Shown here: piece after piece, positions 48,505-56,939 of the stretch
Position numbering within the stretch: position 1 is the first letter of the stretch
Layout: each line of letters opens with the position of its first letter
Origin: Deltaproteobacteria bacterium
Lineage (GTDB): Bacteria > Desulfobacterota > BSN033 > WVXP01
NCBI GenBank assembly: GCA_019308905.1
Contig: JAFDHF010000001.1
Span: 124,001-188,000, forward strand
DNA length: 64,000 nt
Direction: 5' to 3'
Program-made: the position numbers and the translations under genes
Notes under the pieces: model-generated
Told to the model about the DNA's origin: nothing
The model's input: only the letters and a program-made list of their open reading frames with translations
The model's database searches: none

Positions 48505-49059
48505 CTATTCCACCGTTTGGTTCGGACGGGGCGAGAGCATCATAACCATCGCCCTCCCCTCGAACTTCGGCTGCTGCTCGATAAGACCCCACTCCGTGAC
48601 CTCTTCCGACACTCTCTTCAGGAGATGCTGGCCGATCTCGGGGTGGCTCAGTTCCCTGCCCCGGAAAACCACTGTCACCTTGGTTTTCAACCCCTCTTTC
48701 AGAAACCGCTCTATGTGCCTCACCTTGTACTGGAGATCGTGGACATCTGTCTTGGGGCGGAGTTTTACCTCCTTGACCTGGACCACTGCCTGCTTTTTCT
48801 TGGCCTCCTGGGCCTTCTTTCTTTGCTGGTACTTGAATTTCCCATAATCCATCAGCCTGCAGACAGGAGGATCCGACTTGGAGGAAACCTCCACGAGATC
48901 CAATTCGTATTCTCCGGCAATCCTCAGGGCCTCTGCTATGGGCAGAACACCAAGCTGCTCGCCCTCAGGCGCAATCACCCGCACCGTCTTTGCCCGAATG
49001 CGGTTGTTCACCCTGACCTCTTGCCTTCTTTCCCGAAAACTACTGTCTCTTCTCGCGAT
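48505..49059 (-). CDS. infC: Translation initiation factor IF-3, probably with an AUC start codon
   Basis: IF-3 binds the 30S subunit and rejects non-canonical start codons. The 184-residue protein has the N-domain VNNRIRAKTVRVIAPEGEQL, the PPVCRLMDYGKFKYQQRKK linker and the C-domain TKVTVVFRGRELSHPEIG. The first ATG/GTG/TTG candidate is the GTG at 49011, but it has no ribosome-binding site. Upstream in frame, 16 sense codons lead to ATC at 49059, directly 8 bases after AGGAGGT (49074-49068), giving the arginine-rich N-terminus common in homologues. E. coli infC uses AUU and is autoregulated through it, so AUC is plausible here. thrS ends 19 bp upstream. Confidence 0.93.
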   Translation of the reverse strand: MARRDSSFRERRQEVRVNNRIRAKTVRVIAPEGEQLGVLPIAEALRIAGEYELDLVEVSSKSDPPVCRLMDYGKFKYQQRKKAQEAKKKQAVVQVKEVKLRPKTDVHDLQYKVRHIERFLKEGLKTKVTVVFRGRELSHPEIGQHLLKRVSEEVTEWGLIEQQPKFEGRAMVMMLSPRPNQTVE

Positions 49060-49078
49060 ACTCTCCCACCTCCTCGAC

Positions 49079-50998
49079 TTATTCGGCTGTTGGAACCCTG
49101 GCCTCGGACCTCACTAGGTCGATCAACCGGTCAAGGGCCATGGGTTCGAGCTGCTGGCCGTCCAGCCTCCTCGGTGACACGGACCGGCCCGAGACCTCCC
49201 TGTCTCCGATAACGAGCATATAGGGAACCTTCTGAAGCTGTGCCTCTCGAATCTTCAAACCGATCTTCTCGTTCCTGAAGTCTTCCCCTACCCTGAAGCC
49301 GGCCTCCCTAAGCCGCGCCGCCACCTCCTTGCCATAGGTCTTGCTGCGGTCCGTTATAGTCAAAACGGTCAGTTGGACCGGAGCCAACCACAGGGGGAAA
49401 GCGCCTCCGTAGTGTTCGATGAGCCCGCCGACAAAACGCTCCATCGAGCCCAGAACCGTTCTATGAATCATCGCAACCCTGTGCCGATTGCCGTCCTTTC
49501 CGACATACTCGATATTGAAACTCTCCGGAAAATTGAAATCCACCTGGATGGTCGGACCCTGCCACAGACGACCCAGGGCGTCGATGAGCTTGATGTCGAT
49601 CTTCGGCCCATAGAAGACCCCCCCTCCGGGGTCGACGTCGTACCCTCTCCCAAACTCCTCAAGAGCCGCCTCCAGGGATCCGGTGGCACGCTCCCAGAGG
49701 GCTTCGGATCCCTTGTATTTATCCGGTCTGGTCGCCAGGTAGATCCGGTATTCGTATTCGAAGGTTCGCATCATGAAGTCGGCAAGGTTCAGCACCCCGA
49801 GGATCTCGTCCTTCAACTGCTCGGGTGTACAGAAGATGTGGGCGTCATCCTGGGTAAACCCTCTTACCCGAAACATCCCGGTGAGGGTACCCGACCTCTC
49901 GTACCGGTAGACGGTTCCCAACTCGGCATACCGAACTGGAAGGTCCCTGTAACTGCGAATCGAATTCTGGTAGATCATGATATGCCCGGGGCAATTCATG
50001 GGCTTGATGTAGTAGTCCACCCCGTCGATATCCATGGGAGAATACATACTCTCCCGGTAGAATTGGAGGTGCCCGCTGACCTTGAGAAGAGAAGCCCTGT
50101 ACAGATGCGGCGAATAGACGATTTCGTAGCCCCGTCTGCGGTGTTCCCTCCTCCAGAAATCTTCGATAATCTCTCGAATCAGAGCCCCCCGGGGATGCCA
50201 GTACACCAATCCGGCTCCGGCCAACTCATGGGTGCTGAAGAGGTCGAGTTGTTTTCCCAGGATCCGGTGATCCCTCTTCTTGGCTTCCTCGAGCTTCTTC
50301 AGGTACGATTCCAACTCCTCCCGGGAAAAAAAGGCCGTTCCATAGATGCGCTGGAGCTGCTTGTTCCGTTCATCTCCCCGCCAATACGCCCCTGACACGC
50401 GCAGGAGTTTGAAGGCCCTGATCTTTCCTGAAGAGGCTACGTGGGGCCCCCTGCACAGGTCTAGAAAACCCCCTGATTCATAAAGGGAGACGGTCTTGTC
50501 CGGAATTTCCTCGAGGAGTTCCACCTTGTAGGGCTCCCCCATTTCCCGAAACATTTCAATCGCCCGATCCCTATCCACCTCTTTCCGGACAAAGGGTACA
50601 TCCTGCCGGATGATCTCCCTCATCTTCTTCTCTATGGCTTCCAGGTCCTGAGGAGTAAACCCTCTGGAGAAATCGAAATCATAGTAAAACCCGTCCTCGA
50701 TAGGAGGGCCTATGGTCACCTTGACTCCGTCAAAAAGCTCCTTCACGGCTGCGGCCATGACGTGAGAGGCCGAGTGGCGCAGGATCTCCAACCCTTCAGG
50801 AGAGTCTTCGGTAACAAAGCCGACACTCGCATCCCCGTTGAGGGAGGACTCCAGGTCCACCAGGTGCCCATCGACCCGGGCCGCGACGATCCTGTCCAGA
50901 TCCTTCCGGCCTATGCGCTTGGCAACTTCCCGCAGGGATATTCCCTTTTCCACCTCTGTCTGAGACCCATCTGAAAGAAAGACGGTAACGACATCCAT
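49079..50998 (-). CDS. thrS: Threonyl-tRNA synthetase
   Basis: The 639-residue class II enzyme has a TGS domain, an N2 editing domain, and the catalytic core with motif 1 region MNCPGHIMIYQNSIRSYRDL, motif 2 YRYERSGTLTGMFRVRGFTQ and motif 3 GSMERFVGGLIEHYGG. A C-terminal anticodon-binding domain follows. The start at 50998 matches the family (MDVVTVFLSDG); the frame upstream runs into tRNA-Val and is rejected. It heads the thrS-infC-rpmI-rplT-pheST-ihfA-merR operon. Confidence 0.97.
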   Translation of the reverse strand: MDVVTVFLSDGSQTEVEKGISLREVAKRIGRKDLDRIVAARVDGHLVDLESSLNGDASVGFVTEDSPEGLEILRHSASHVMAAAVKELFDGVKVTIGPPIEDGFYYDFDFSRGFTPQDLEAIEKKMREIIRQDVPFVRKEVDRDRAIEMFREMGEPYKVELLEEIPDKTVSLYESGGFLDLCRGPHVASSGKIRAFKLLRVSGAYWRGDERNKQLQRIYGTAFFSREELESYLKKLEEAKKRDHRILGKQLDLFSTHELAGAGLVYWHPRGALIREIIEDFWRREHRRRGYEIVYSPHLYRASLLKVSGHLQFYRESMYSPMDIDGVDYYIKPMNCPGHIMIYQNSIRSYRDLPVRYAELGTVYRYERSGTLTGMFRVRGFTQDDAHIFCTPEQLKDEILGVLNLADFMMRTFEYEYRIYLATRPDKYKGSEALWERATGSLEAALEEFGRGYDVDPGGGVFYGPKIDIKLIDALGRLWQGPTIQVDFNFPESFNIEYVGKDGNRHRVAMIHRTVLGSMERFVGGLIEHYGGAFPLWLAPVQLTVLTITDRSKTYGKEVAARLREAGFRVGEDFRNEKIGLKIREAQLQKVPYMLVIGDREVSGRSVSPRRLDGQQLEPMALDRLIDLVRSEARVPTAE

Positions 50999-51090
50999 GA
51001 TCCGTCCAGTCAAAACCTGACAGGAACCCGGCCTGAAGCGGGACAGGAACCACCACACCTCAATCCCTCTCCATGCCCCAGGTAAGAAAA

Positions 51091-51165
51091 TGGTAGGCAC
51101 GGGCGGTTTCGAACCGCCGACTTCTACCGCGTCAAGGTAGCGCTCTCCCCCTGAGCTACGTGCCT
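51091..51165 (-). tRNA. tRNA-Val(GAC), CCA encoded
   Basis: Acceptor AGGCACG/CGTGCCT, D-arm GCTCAGGGGGAGAGC, anticodon arm CTACC-TTGACGC-GGTAG with anticodon GAC, T-arm GGCGG-TTCGAAA-CCGCC, discriminator A followed by an encoded CCA (51093-51091). It lies 92 bp upstream of thrS on the same strand, with no clear terminator between, so the two are probably co-transcribed. Confidence 0.95.
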
Positions 51166-51188
51166 ACGCCCGATCGATTACCGTATAC

Positions 51189-51217
51189 CTCTTACCAATT
51201 TCGAAAGGCCATGTCAA
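51189..51217 (-). promoter_or_regulatory. Promoter for tRNA-Val and perhaps the thrS operon
   Basis: On the minus strand, a perfect TTGACA (51217-51212) and TAAGAG (51194-51189) lie 17 bp apart, 24 bp before the tRNA 5' end. Confidence 0.5.
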
Positions 51218-51376
51218 GAGGAAAAACTCCCCTAAGAACCTAAATTTATTGTCAAAGATAGAATAGCAGATCTTCAATTTCATGGCAAGCATATTCTGGC
51301 GACTCCCAGAACCGCGTTCGGCCCCCCGATTTTCGGCCATCCCCTGTCTCAGGCTCTCCTGATTCAACAACCCCCC

Positions 51377-51404
51377 TTGATTTCGACCTTCTGCCTGCTA
51401 TACT
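51377..51404 (+). promoter_or_regulatory. Sigma-70 promoter for the small membrane protein gene
   Basis: TTGATT (51377-51382), 16-bp spacer, TATACT (51399-51404). It gives a leader of about 55 nt before the ATG at 51465. Confidence 0.6.
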
Positions 51405-51464
51405 AAATCATGAAAGTTCCGGGTCTTTCTTTATCTCAGCCTGGTCGAAGGGAGGCAAGGGCGT

Positions 51465-51746
51465 ATGGAATACATCGATCTCGCACTCGACTATTTGAAG
51501 GATCACAAGCTGCTTGCGGCGGCCATCACTTTTCTTTTCATCTTGCTTCTCATAAGGAATTTCTGGTTTCTCGTGAAACTCCTGGTCGTCATGGCGCTCG
51601 GTCTGGTGGCAGCCAGCCTGATCCTTTCCTTCGTGGGCAAGGCCGCCAAGGAGAAAAGGGAGTTGCTCAAAGAAGATGAATCCTCCCGTATAGAACAGGT
51701 AAGATCCGCTGAAGCCATCCATCCTTACCACATCGGGTTTCTATGA
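51465..51746 (+). CDS. Small membrane protein of unknown function
   Basis: The 93-residue protein has two adjacent hydrophobic segments (about 16-34 and 36-58: LLAAAITFLFILLLI and FLVKLLVVMALGLVAASLIL), then a charged Lys/Glu tail (KAAKEKRELLKEDES). I do not recognise the family. A good promoter (51377-51404) and ribosome-binding site (GGGAGGCAAGGG) support expression. It is convergent with rsmA, ending 5 bp from its stop. Confidence 0.7.
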   Translation: MEYIDLALDYLKDHKLLAAAITFLFILLLIRNFWFLVKLLVVMALGLVAASLILSFVGKAAKEKRELLKEDESSRIEQVRSAEAIHPYHIGFL

Positions 51747-51751
51747 CCTCT

Positions 51752-52606
51752 TTACTGCCCCTCTGGCAACAGATAGGGGATGAGACCATCCGTCAATCGA
51801 GCAAAATCATCCAGACTCATGGTTTCGGCCCTCCTTCCAGGGTCTATCCCCACTTCCTCCATCAACTTTTCGATCTTGCAGGTGAACAGATCACTTGGGA
51901 GAATCGTCCTGAGCGCGTTCTTGAGGGTTTTGCGGCGGTGGCCGAAAGACACACGGACCACCCGTTCGAAGCTCCTTTCATCATGAATCTCGACCCTTGG
52001 AGCCCGGTTGACGGAGAACCTTACCAGGGCCGAATCCACTTTCGGCCGGGGGAAAAAACAACGGGGAGGGAGAACCATCTCGATGCTGGGCGTCGTGTAG
52101 AGCTGGAGGAAGACAGAGAGAGCCCCGTACTGCCTGGTTCTTGGCTTCGCAACGATTCTCAAAGCCACCTCTTTCTGGAGCATGAGAACCATGGAAGAAA
52201 TCAGATGGCGCAGGCCAATGAAACGCCTCAGCAGGGGAGTGGAGATCTGATAGGGGAGGTTGGCCACGATCTTGACCCTCCTCCCACTAGACCGGCAGAC
52301 CTCCTCCAGGTCTACCTTGAGGGCGTCACCGTGGATCACGGTCACGTTGCCCAGGGGGGCGGTCTTGGCCTTCAAAGGGCCGACCAGAGATTCGTCGATC
52401 TCAACGGCGACGACCCGCCGGCTTCTCCGGGCCAGGAGCAGCGTCATCTCTCCCCGGCCCGGTCCGATCTCCAGCACCACGTCCTCCGGGCCCAAATCGG
52501 CAACCGCGACGAGCTTCTCCATTGCATTTCTATCCACGAGGAAGTGCTGGCCGAGCCTTTTCCGGGGCAGATGCCCCCACCTATTCTTGGCGATTCCTCT
52601 CTTCAT
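51752..52606 (-). CDS. rsmA: 16S rRNA dimethyladenosine transferase (KsgA)
   Basis: RsmA dimethylates A1518 and A1519 of 16S rRNA. The 284-residue protein has KRLGQHFLVDRNAMEKLV, the SAM-binding VVLEIGPGRGEMTLLLA, VIHGDALKVDL and the catalytic NLPYQIS motif. A C-terminal helical domain follows (SFGHRRKTLKNALR). The ATG at 52606 lies inside the end of tsaD (26-bp overlap). Confidence 0.96.
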   Translation of the reverse strand: MKRGIAKNRWGHLPRKRLGQHFLVDRNAMEKLVAVADLGPEDVVLEIGPGRGEMTLLLARRSRRVVAVEIDESLVGPLKAKTAPLGNVTVIHGDALKVDLEEVCRSSGRRVKIVANLPYQISTPLLRRFIGLRHLISSMVLMLQKEVALRIVAKPRTRQYGALSVFLQLYTTPSIEMVLPPRCFFPRPKVDSALVRFSVNRAPRVEIHDERSFERVVRVSFGHRRKTLKNALRTILPSDLFTCKIEKLMEEVGIDPGRRAETMSLDDFARLTDGLIPYLLPEGQ

Positions 52607-53654
52607 GAAGACTTCTTCCGGCAATCCCTTGCCTGACCAGACTCTCCGCTGGAATCGGCAGAGTGGCAAAGGCGTTGAGTGAGAGGGGAGAGACCCATCC
52701 TCGCCTGAGCCAGTGAAACCCGACGACCCCGATCATGGCGGCATTGTCGGTGCACAAGCCAGGGGAAGGAAAGAAGACCCGGAGCCCTTCTTCCCCGGCC
52801 ATCTCCTGAAATCTCTGCCTGAGCCGGCTGTTGGCCGCAACCCCCCCGGAGACCACGATCCTCTCGAGCCTCTCAATGCGCGCGGCTTGCCTTGCTTTTC
52901 TCACCAGCACATCGACCACAGCCTCCTGGAAACTCGAGGCAACCCCTGCCAGCCGGTCCTCTTCGTTTTCCTTCAAAGGGTTTGCCCGAAGATAGTTGAC
53001 CACCGCGGTCTTGAGACCACTGAAACTGAAATCCAGAGTTCTTGCCGACAGGAGCGCCCTGGGGAAACTCACCGTCTCTCGATCCCCCTTTCCCGACAAT
53101 CTGTCGATGATCGGTCCTCCCGGATACCCGAGCCCCAATACCTTGGCCACCTTGTCGAAAACCTCCCCTGCCGCGTCGTCCCTCGTCCGGCCCAGCAGGC
53201 GAGTGAGCCCAACCCCCTCCACCCGGTAGAGGCTGGTATGGCCCCCGGAGACCACCAGCCCCAGGAAGGGGAAGGCCACATCGTCCCGCTCCAGGAAAAC
53301 CGCACAGAGATGCCCATCGATGTGATTGACTCCGAGCCAGGGTTTCCCCTTTGCGTAAGCGATCGATTTTGCAACCGAAAGCCCCACAAGAAGGGACCCG
53401 ATCAGCCCGGGCCCGCAGGTGACGGCAACACCGTCGATATCATCGAGGGTCGTCCGAGCCTCTTCCAGGGCAGCCCTGATCACGGGAATTATGGTTTCGA
53501 TGTGCCTCCGTGAGGCGAGCTCGGGCACAATGCCTCCATACTTCTGGTGGATCTCGATCTGGGTTGAAACCCGGCTGGAGATCACCTTCCTGCCCTCCTC
53601 CACCACGGCGGCTGCCGTGTCATCGCATGAGGATTCTATGGCCAAAATCAGCAC
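52581..53654 (-). CDS. tsaD: tRNA N6-adenosine threonylcarbamoyltransferase (TsaD)
   Basis: TsaD, with TsaB and TsaE, transfers the threonylcarbamoyl group to A37 of ANN-decoding tRNAs. The 357-residue protein has LAIESSCDDTAAAVV, the metal-binding HIDGHL and VVSGGHTSLYRV motifs, and VVSGGVAANSRLR. It starts with GTG at 53654 after GAAGGAGAAAG. Promoter at 53694-53721. The overlap with rsmA suggests coupled translation. Confidence 0.97.
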   Translation of the reverse strand: MLILAIESSCDDTAAAVVEEGRKVISSRVSTQIEIHQKYGGIVPELASRRHIETIIPVIRAALEEARTTLDDIDGVAVTCGPGLIGSLLVGLSVAKSIAYAKGKPWLGVNHIDGHLCAVFLERDDVAFPFLGLVVSGGHTSLYRVEGVGLTRLLGRTRDDAAGEVFDKVAKVLGLGYPGGPIIDRLSGKGDRETVSFPRALLSARTLDFSFSGLKTAVVNYLRANPLKENEEDRLAGVASSFQEAVVDVLVRKARQAARIERLERIVVSGGVAANSRLRQRFQEMAGEEGLRVFFPSPGLCTDNAAMIGVVGFHWLRRGWVSPLSLNAFATLPIPAESLVRQGIAGRSLHEERNRQE

Positions 53655-53693
53655 GCTTTCTCCTTCTCCCCCCGGTTGTAACAGATCCTCTAA

Positions 53694-53721
53694 ACTATAT
53701 CGTTTTCAAGAAGGAAAACAA
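53694..53721 (-). promoter_or_regulatory. Sigma-70 promoter for tsaD-rsmA
   Basis: On the minus strand TTGTTT (53721-53716) and TATAGT (53699-53694) are 16 bp apart, about 40 bp before the GTG start. Confidence 0.6.
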
Positions 53722-53903
53722 AAAAGGCCGGCTGGGTTTTGCTATGACAAATCGATAAAGCTAGGCTATCCAAATTGCTCGATTCTCGACTGATCCAACA
53801 GCCTCCCCAATGTAACTCTTCGAAGATTCGGGACTTCGACATTTAAGCCATTGGGATTTCATTTGGCATTTGACATTGCCGGCAACAACATCCCATCAAG
53901 CTC

Positions 53904-53931
53904 TTGACACGGCCTTTGGGAAGAATATAGA
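53904..53931 (+). promoter_or_regulatory. Sigma-70 promoter for the uracil-DNA glycosylase gene
   Basis: TTGACA (53904-53909), 16-bp spacer, TATAGA (53926-53931); the start point would be about 32 nt before the ATG at 53970. Confidence 0.65.
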
Positions 53932-53969
53932 TTCGTTTGTATCAAGCCGAAGGGCCTTGACGGAACAGC

Positions 53970-54635
53970 ATGAACCCTGATGCAAGAACAGAGATCCTCG
54001 CCCTGATTGCTCATTTGAGAAGCTACCTCTTCTACCAGAAGGGGCTGGGCCTGAGGGCCATTCCCCGCTCCAGCCGTGCCTCTCAAAGCCTCAAAGCCCT
54101 GCGAGAGGAGTTGGGAGAGTGCCGGCGCTGTCGGCTGCACAAGACCAGGAGGCACATCGTCTTTGGAGAGGGAGACCAGAAGGCCCGCCTCGTCTTTGTT
54201 GGAGAGGCGCCGGGCTACGAAGAAGACCTCCAGGGGAGGCCCTTTGTGGGAAAGGCCGGACAGCTCCTGTCGAGAATCATCGCCGCTATCGGCATGACCC
54301 GGGACGAAGTCTACATAACCAATGTGGTGAAATGCCACCCGCCACAAAACCGGACTCCGCGGCCGGACGAGATCGCTTCCTGCTACCCCTTTTTGAAAGA
54401 CCAGTTGAAGATCATCCAGCCCAGGGTCATCTGTGCCCTCGGAAACGCGGCAGCTCAAACCCTCCTCGGTACCTCCGCGGGGATCACCAGCCTCAGGGGT
54501 ACTTTCCACTCGTGGGAGGGAATCAGAGTCATGCCGACCTTTCATCCCGCCTATCTCCTTAGAAATCCCGACAGGAAGCGAGAGGCCTGGCACGACATGA
54601 GGCTTGTTCAGAAGGCACTCACCGGGGAAGCCTGA
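53970..54635 (+). CDS. Uracil-DNA glycosylase, type 4 (iron-sulphur)
   Basis: The enzyme removes uracil from DNA. The 221-residue protein has an N-terminal CRRCRLHKTRR (two cluster Cys), the catalytic GEAPGYEEDLQGRPFVGKAG, VYITNVVKCHPPQNRTP and CYPFLKDQLKIIQP (the other cluster Cys), and the final MPTFHPAYLLRNP motif. This pattern fits the thermophile-type family 4 (UDGa) enzymes, or family 5 at lower likelihood. It ends inside the 3' end of sppA (28-bp convergent overlap). Confidence 0.94.
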   Translation: MNPDARTEILALIAHLRSYLFYQKGLGLRAIPRSSRASQSLKALREELGECRRCRLHKTRRHIVFGEGDQKARLVFVGEAPGYEEDLQGRPFVGKAGQLLSRIIAAIGMTRDEVYITNVVKCHPPQNRTPRPDEIASCYPFLKDQLKIIQPRVICALGNAAAQTLLGTSAGITSLRGTFHSWEGIRVMPTFHPAYLLRNPDRKREAWHDMRLVQKALTGEA

Positions 54636-55498
54636 TAATAGAGCCTGTAGTTTAAACTCCTCGTCTGCTCGATCAGTCTTGCCAGGGTTTTTTCAAAGAG
54701 AAGGTCGAGTATATTCCGCCTCCTCCTGGGGTAGATCACGTGGGGCTTGCCCCGGATACCGCTCATCTTGGCTGCAACGTCGATCGCGTCCTGTAAGTTT
54801 CCCATGTAGTCGACCAGCCCCTGTTCGAGCGCCTGGCGGCCGGAAAAAATCCGGCCATCGGCCAGTTTTTTCACCTTTTCCAACTCCATGCCTCTCCCTT
54901 TGGCCACCGCTTCAACGAACTGATCGTATACGCTCCGGATCACCCCCATGACCACCTCCTGATCCTCCGGAGTCGGCTCACGAAAAGGAGACCCCAGGTC
55001 CTTGTACCTGCCGCTCTTGAAGGTGTACGTCTTCAAGCCGACGAGTTTCATCAGCCCCTCCACGTTGGAAAACTGCATTATCACACCGATACTCCCGGTA
55101 AGGGTTCCCGGGTTGGCGACTATAGCGTCCGCCCCGCTGGCGATATAGTATCCCCCAGAGGCGGCGACCCCGCCGAGCGATGCGACCACCTTCTTCTTCC
55201 TCCGTGTTTTGATGACCTCCCGATAAATCTCCTGAGAAGGTCCCACAGCCCCTCCCGGCGAGTCGATACGGAGAACGACGGCCTTGACTCCTCCGTCTTC
55301 ACGGTATGCGATCAGTTGATCGATGATCCTTCCGGAACGGGCGATCACCCCTTTTATCTCGACGATTCCGATCTTGTCTCCCAGGACAAAGGCCGGCCTC
55401 CTCCCGCCGAGGCGCGAAAAGGCCAGCACAAAGGCGACAAAAGCGCCGATGAGGACAACGACGACGAGAAGGGCCAACAGCACCGGGTGTCTTCTCAT
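54608..55498 (-). CDS. sppA: Signal peptide peptidase SppA (short type)
   Basis: This membrane-bound serine/lysine protease degrades cleaved signal peptides. The 296-residue protein has an N-terminal membrane anchor (VLLALLVVVVLIGAFVAFVL). The core has IGIVEIKGVI, LRIDSPGGAVGPSQEIY, the catalytic Ser in GGVAASGGYYIASGAD, GTLTGSIGVIMQF, and the catalytic Lys region FKSGRYKDLGSPFR. The ATG at 55498 has GGAGGT upstream and is 2 bp from the preceding stop. Confidence 0.94.
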   Translation of the reverse strand: MRRHPVLLALLVVVVLIGAFVAFVLAFSRLGGRRPAFVLGDKIGIVEIKGVIARSGRIIDQLIAYREDGGVKAVVLRIDSPGGAVGPSQEIYREVIKTRRKKKVVASLGGVAASGGYYIASGADAIVANPGTLTGSIGVIMQFSNVEGLMKLVGLKTYTFKSGRYKDLGSPFREPTPEDQEVVMGVIRSVYDQFVEAVAKGRGMELEKVKKLADGRIFSGRQALEQGLVDYMGNLQDAIDVAAKMSGIRGKPHVIYPRRRRNILDLLFEKTLARLIEQTRSLNYRLYYQASPVSAF

Positions 55499-55500
55499 GG

Positions 55501-56214
55501 CTACCTCCACAAGCCTTCCTGTGATGAATACGGGACCATGGCCAACCGGAGGACTCCCTCACTCATCCCTTCCGGGTCCAGGCGGAAGTCTTCAAATGAC
55601 TCGGATATCAGAGCATCTCGGAATGCCTCCATGTCTCCCCTCAATACAACCCGGAAAGTGAACCTGCCGGGGCTGATCGAATAGAGAGAAACCCTTTCAA
55701 CGGATTCCATGCCTTTTTCAAGGTAATTCCTCAGCTTTGTGATACAGGCGGCACATGAGACCCCGGAGACTTCAAACCGAAAGCGGCACACAGCCCCACC
55801 GGGCTCTTCCTCGATCAGCCCCAGGTTCACGAGGGTCTTTCTCAGTCTTTCCACTGCCACCGTGCTCTCGAGATTGACCTCATAGATGTTCTCCCTGGTC
55901 GTTTCTGAGAGAATGCGGAAGGTATCGATAAATCGCCCGCTCGACTGATAGATCTCCTGATTGATGAGGTCGTAATTCTCAAGTGCCAAAGTCTCGGGAA
56001 TCAGCTCCCTCACTGCTGCTTCCAGGGCATTCCGTTTCCCATTGGCAATGGCCATGCTTCTTGCCCTTGCCAGATTCCCCTCGATGACAATCGTCGTTCC
56101 CGTGGTCATCAAGGTCATGGTCCTGCCCGAGGTGTCGAGCCCAGCGGCCCGTCCGGCCGGAAGGCCGAGCATCAGGGCCAGGGCCACACACAGATAAACG
56201 GCCTTATCCCTCAT
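55501..56214 (-). CDS. Secreted protein of unknown function, FlgT-N-like with a CAAC motif
   Basis: The 237-residue product has a signal peptide (YLCVALALMLGLPAGRAAG). Residues 45-135 (GNLARARSMAIANGKRNALE through VAVERLRKTLVNLGL) resemble the N-terminal domain of FlgT or LPP20-type envelope proteins. The C-terminal part (145-200) has VSGVSCAACITKLRNYL, which looks like a heavy-metal-associated domain, with the CxxC metal or redox pair (CAAC) and one beta-alpha-beta pattern. I do not recognise this combination. It lies 2 bp from sppA and 14 bp from scpA. A role in envelope metal or redox handling is only a guess. Confidence 0.65.
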   Translation of the reverse strand: MRDKAVYLCVALALMLGLPAGRAAGLDTSGRTMTLMTTGTTIVIEGNLARARSMAIANGKRNALEAAVRELIPETLALENYDLINQEIYQSSGRFIDTFRILSETTRENIYEVNLESTVAVERLRKTLVNLGLIEEEPGGAVCRFRFEVSGVSCAACITKLRNYLEKGMESVERVSLYSISPGRFTFRVVLRGDMEAFRDALISESFEDFRLDPEGMSEGVLRLAMVPYSSQEGLWR

Positions 56215-56228
56215 TGACGACAACCCTC

Positions 56229-56939
56229 CTATACCTTCCTGATCCTGATGGGGCGGAAATTCCCCTTCTGGTAAACCCGGACCATCCTCATCTTCATCAA
56301 TTCCAGCAAAGCGAGGAAGGTGAAGATAACCACCTCCCTTGTCGGTTCACCCTCAAAGAGACGGGCGAACTCCAATTCTCCACCGCAACCGGTGAGGCGG
56401 TCGATAATCTCGGTAATCTTCTCCTCGATGCTGATCCTCTCCAGAGTGATCTCGTGCACCAACTCCTGGGACGACTTTCTGAGCACCCGTTGGAGGGCCT
56501 CGATCAAATCGAAGAGACTCACCTCGAGTTCATCCGTCTCTTCTTCCCCTGCCGGGATCCGGGTGAACACGTCCCTTCCCAAGATATCCTGGCCCTCCAG
56601 CTGACGGGCCGCATTCTTGAACCGCTCGTACTCCAGCAGGCGGTCGACCAGTTCCCTGCGGGGGTCCTCTTCCTCCTCCTCTTCCCCCTGGTCCGGGGCA
56701 GCGGGCAGAAGCATCTTGGACTTGATCTGGGCCAGAGTCGCGGCCATCACCAGAAACTCCCCGGCCACATCGAGATTCAGGGTCCTCATCATCTTCAGCA
56801 TGCCCAGGTATTGCTCGGTAATCTCTGCAATGGGGATGTCGTAGATATCCACCTCGTTCTTCCGTATGAGATAGAGGAGAAGATCCAGAGGCCCCTCGAA
56901 TATGTCGAGTTTCACCCGGTAATCCGCCCTCTCATCCAT
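56229..56939 (-). CDS. scpA: Segregation and condensation protein A
   Basis: ScpA is the kleisin that bridges the SMC heads. The 236-residue protein starts VKLDIFEGPLDLLLYLIRKN, the ScpA signature, followed by VDIYDIPIAEITEQYL and FLVMAATLAQIKSKMLLP. The acidic linker is EEEEEDPR, and the C-terminal winged helix includes VIFTFLALLELMKMRMV. scpB is not in the window. It overlaps the upstream CCA-fusion gene by 8 bp. Confidence 0.95.
   Translation of the reverse strand: MDERADYRVKLDIFEGPLDLLLYLIRKNEVDIYDIPIAEITEQYLGMLKMMRTLNLDVAGEFLVMAATLAQIKSKMLLPAAPDQGEEEEEEDPRRELVDRLLEYERFKNAARQLEGQDILGRDVFTRIPAGEEETDELEVSLFDLIEALQRVLRKSSQELVHEITLERISIEEKITEIIDRLTGCGGELEFARLFEGEPTREVVIFTFLALLELMKMRMVRVYQKGNFRPIRIRKV

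Larger units (their letters stand above)
53655..53969. other. Gap between tsaD and the uracil-DNA glycosylase gene
   Basis: This divergent 315-bp gap holds one promoter for each gene (53694-53721 minus, 53904-53931 plus). Between them is a stretch without open frames that includes a loosely repeated CATTTGGCATTTGACATTG (53859-53877). I see nothing else. Confidence 0.5.

Noticed and set aside
49079-51100. Longer ThrS starting in tRNA-Val
   Set aside because: The start region overlaps the tRNA 3' end, and the family N-terminus begins at 50998.
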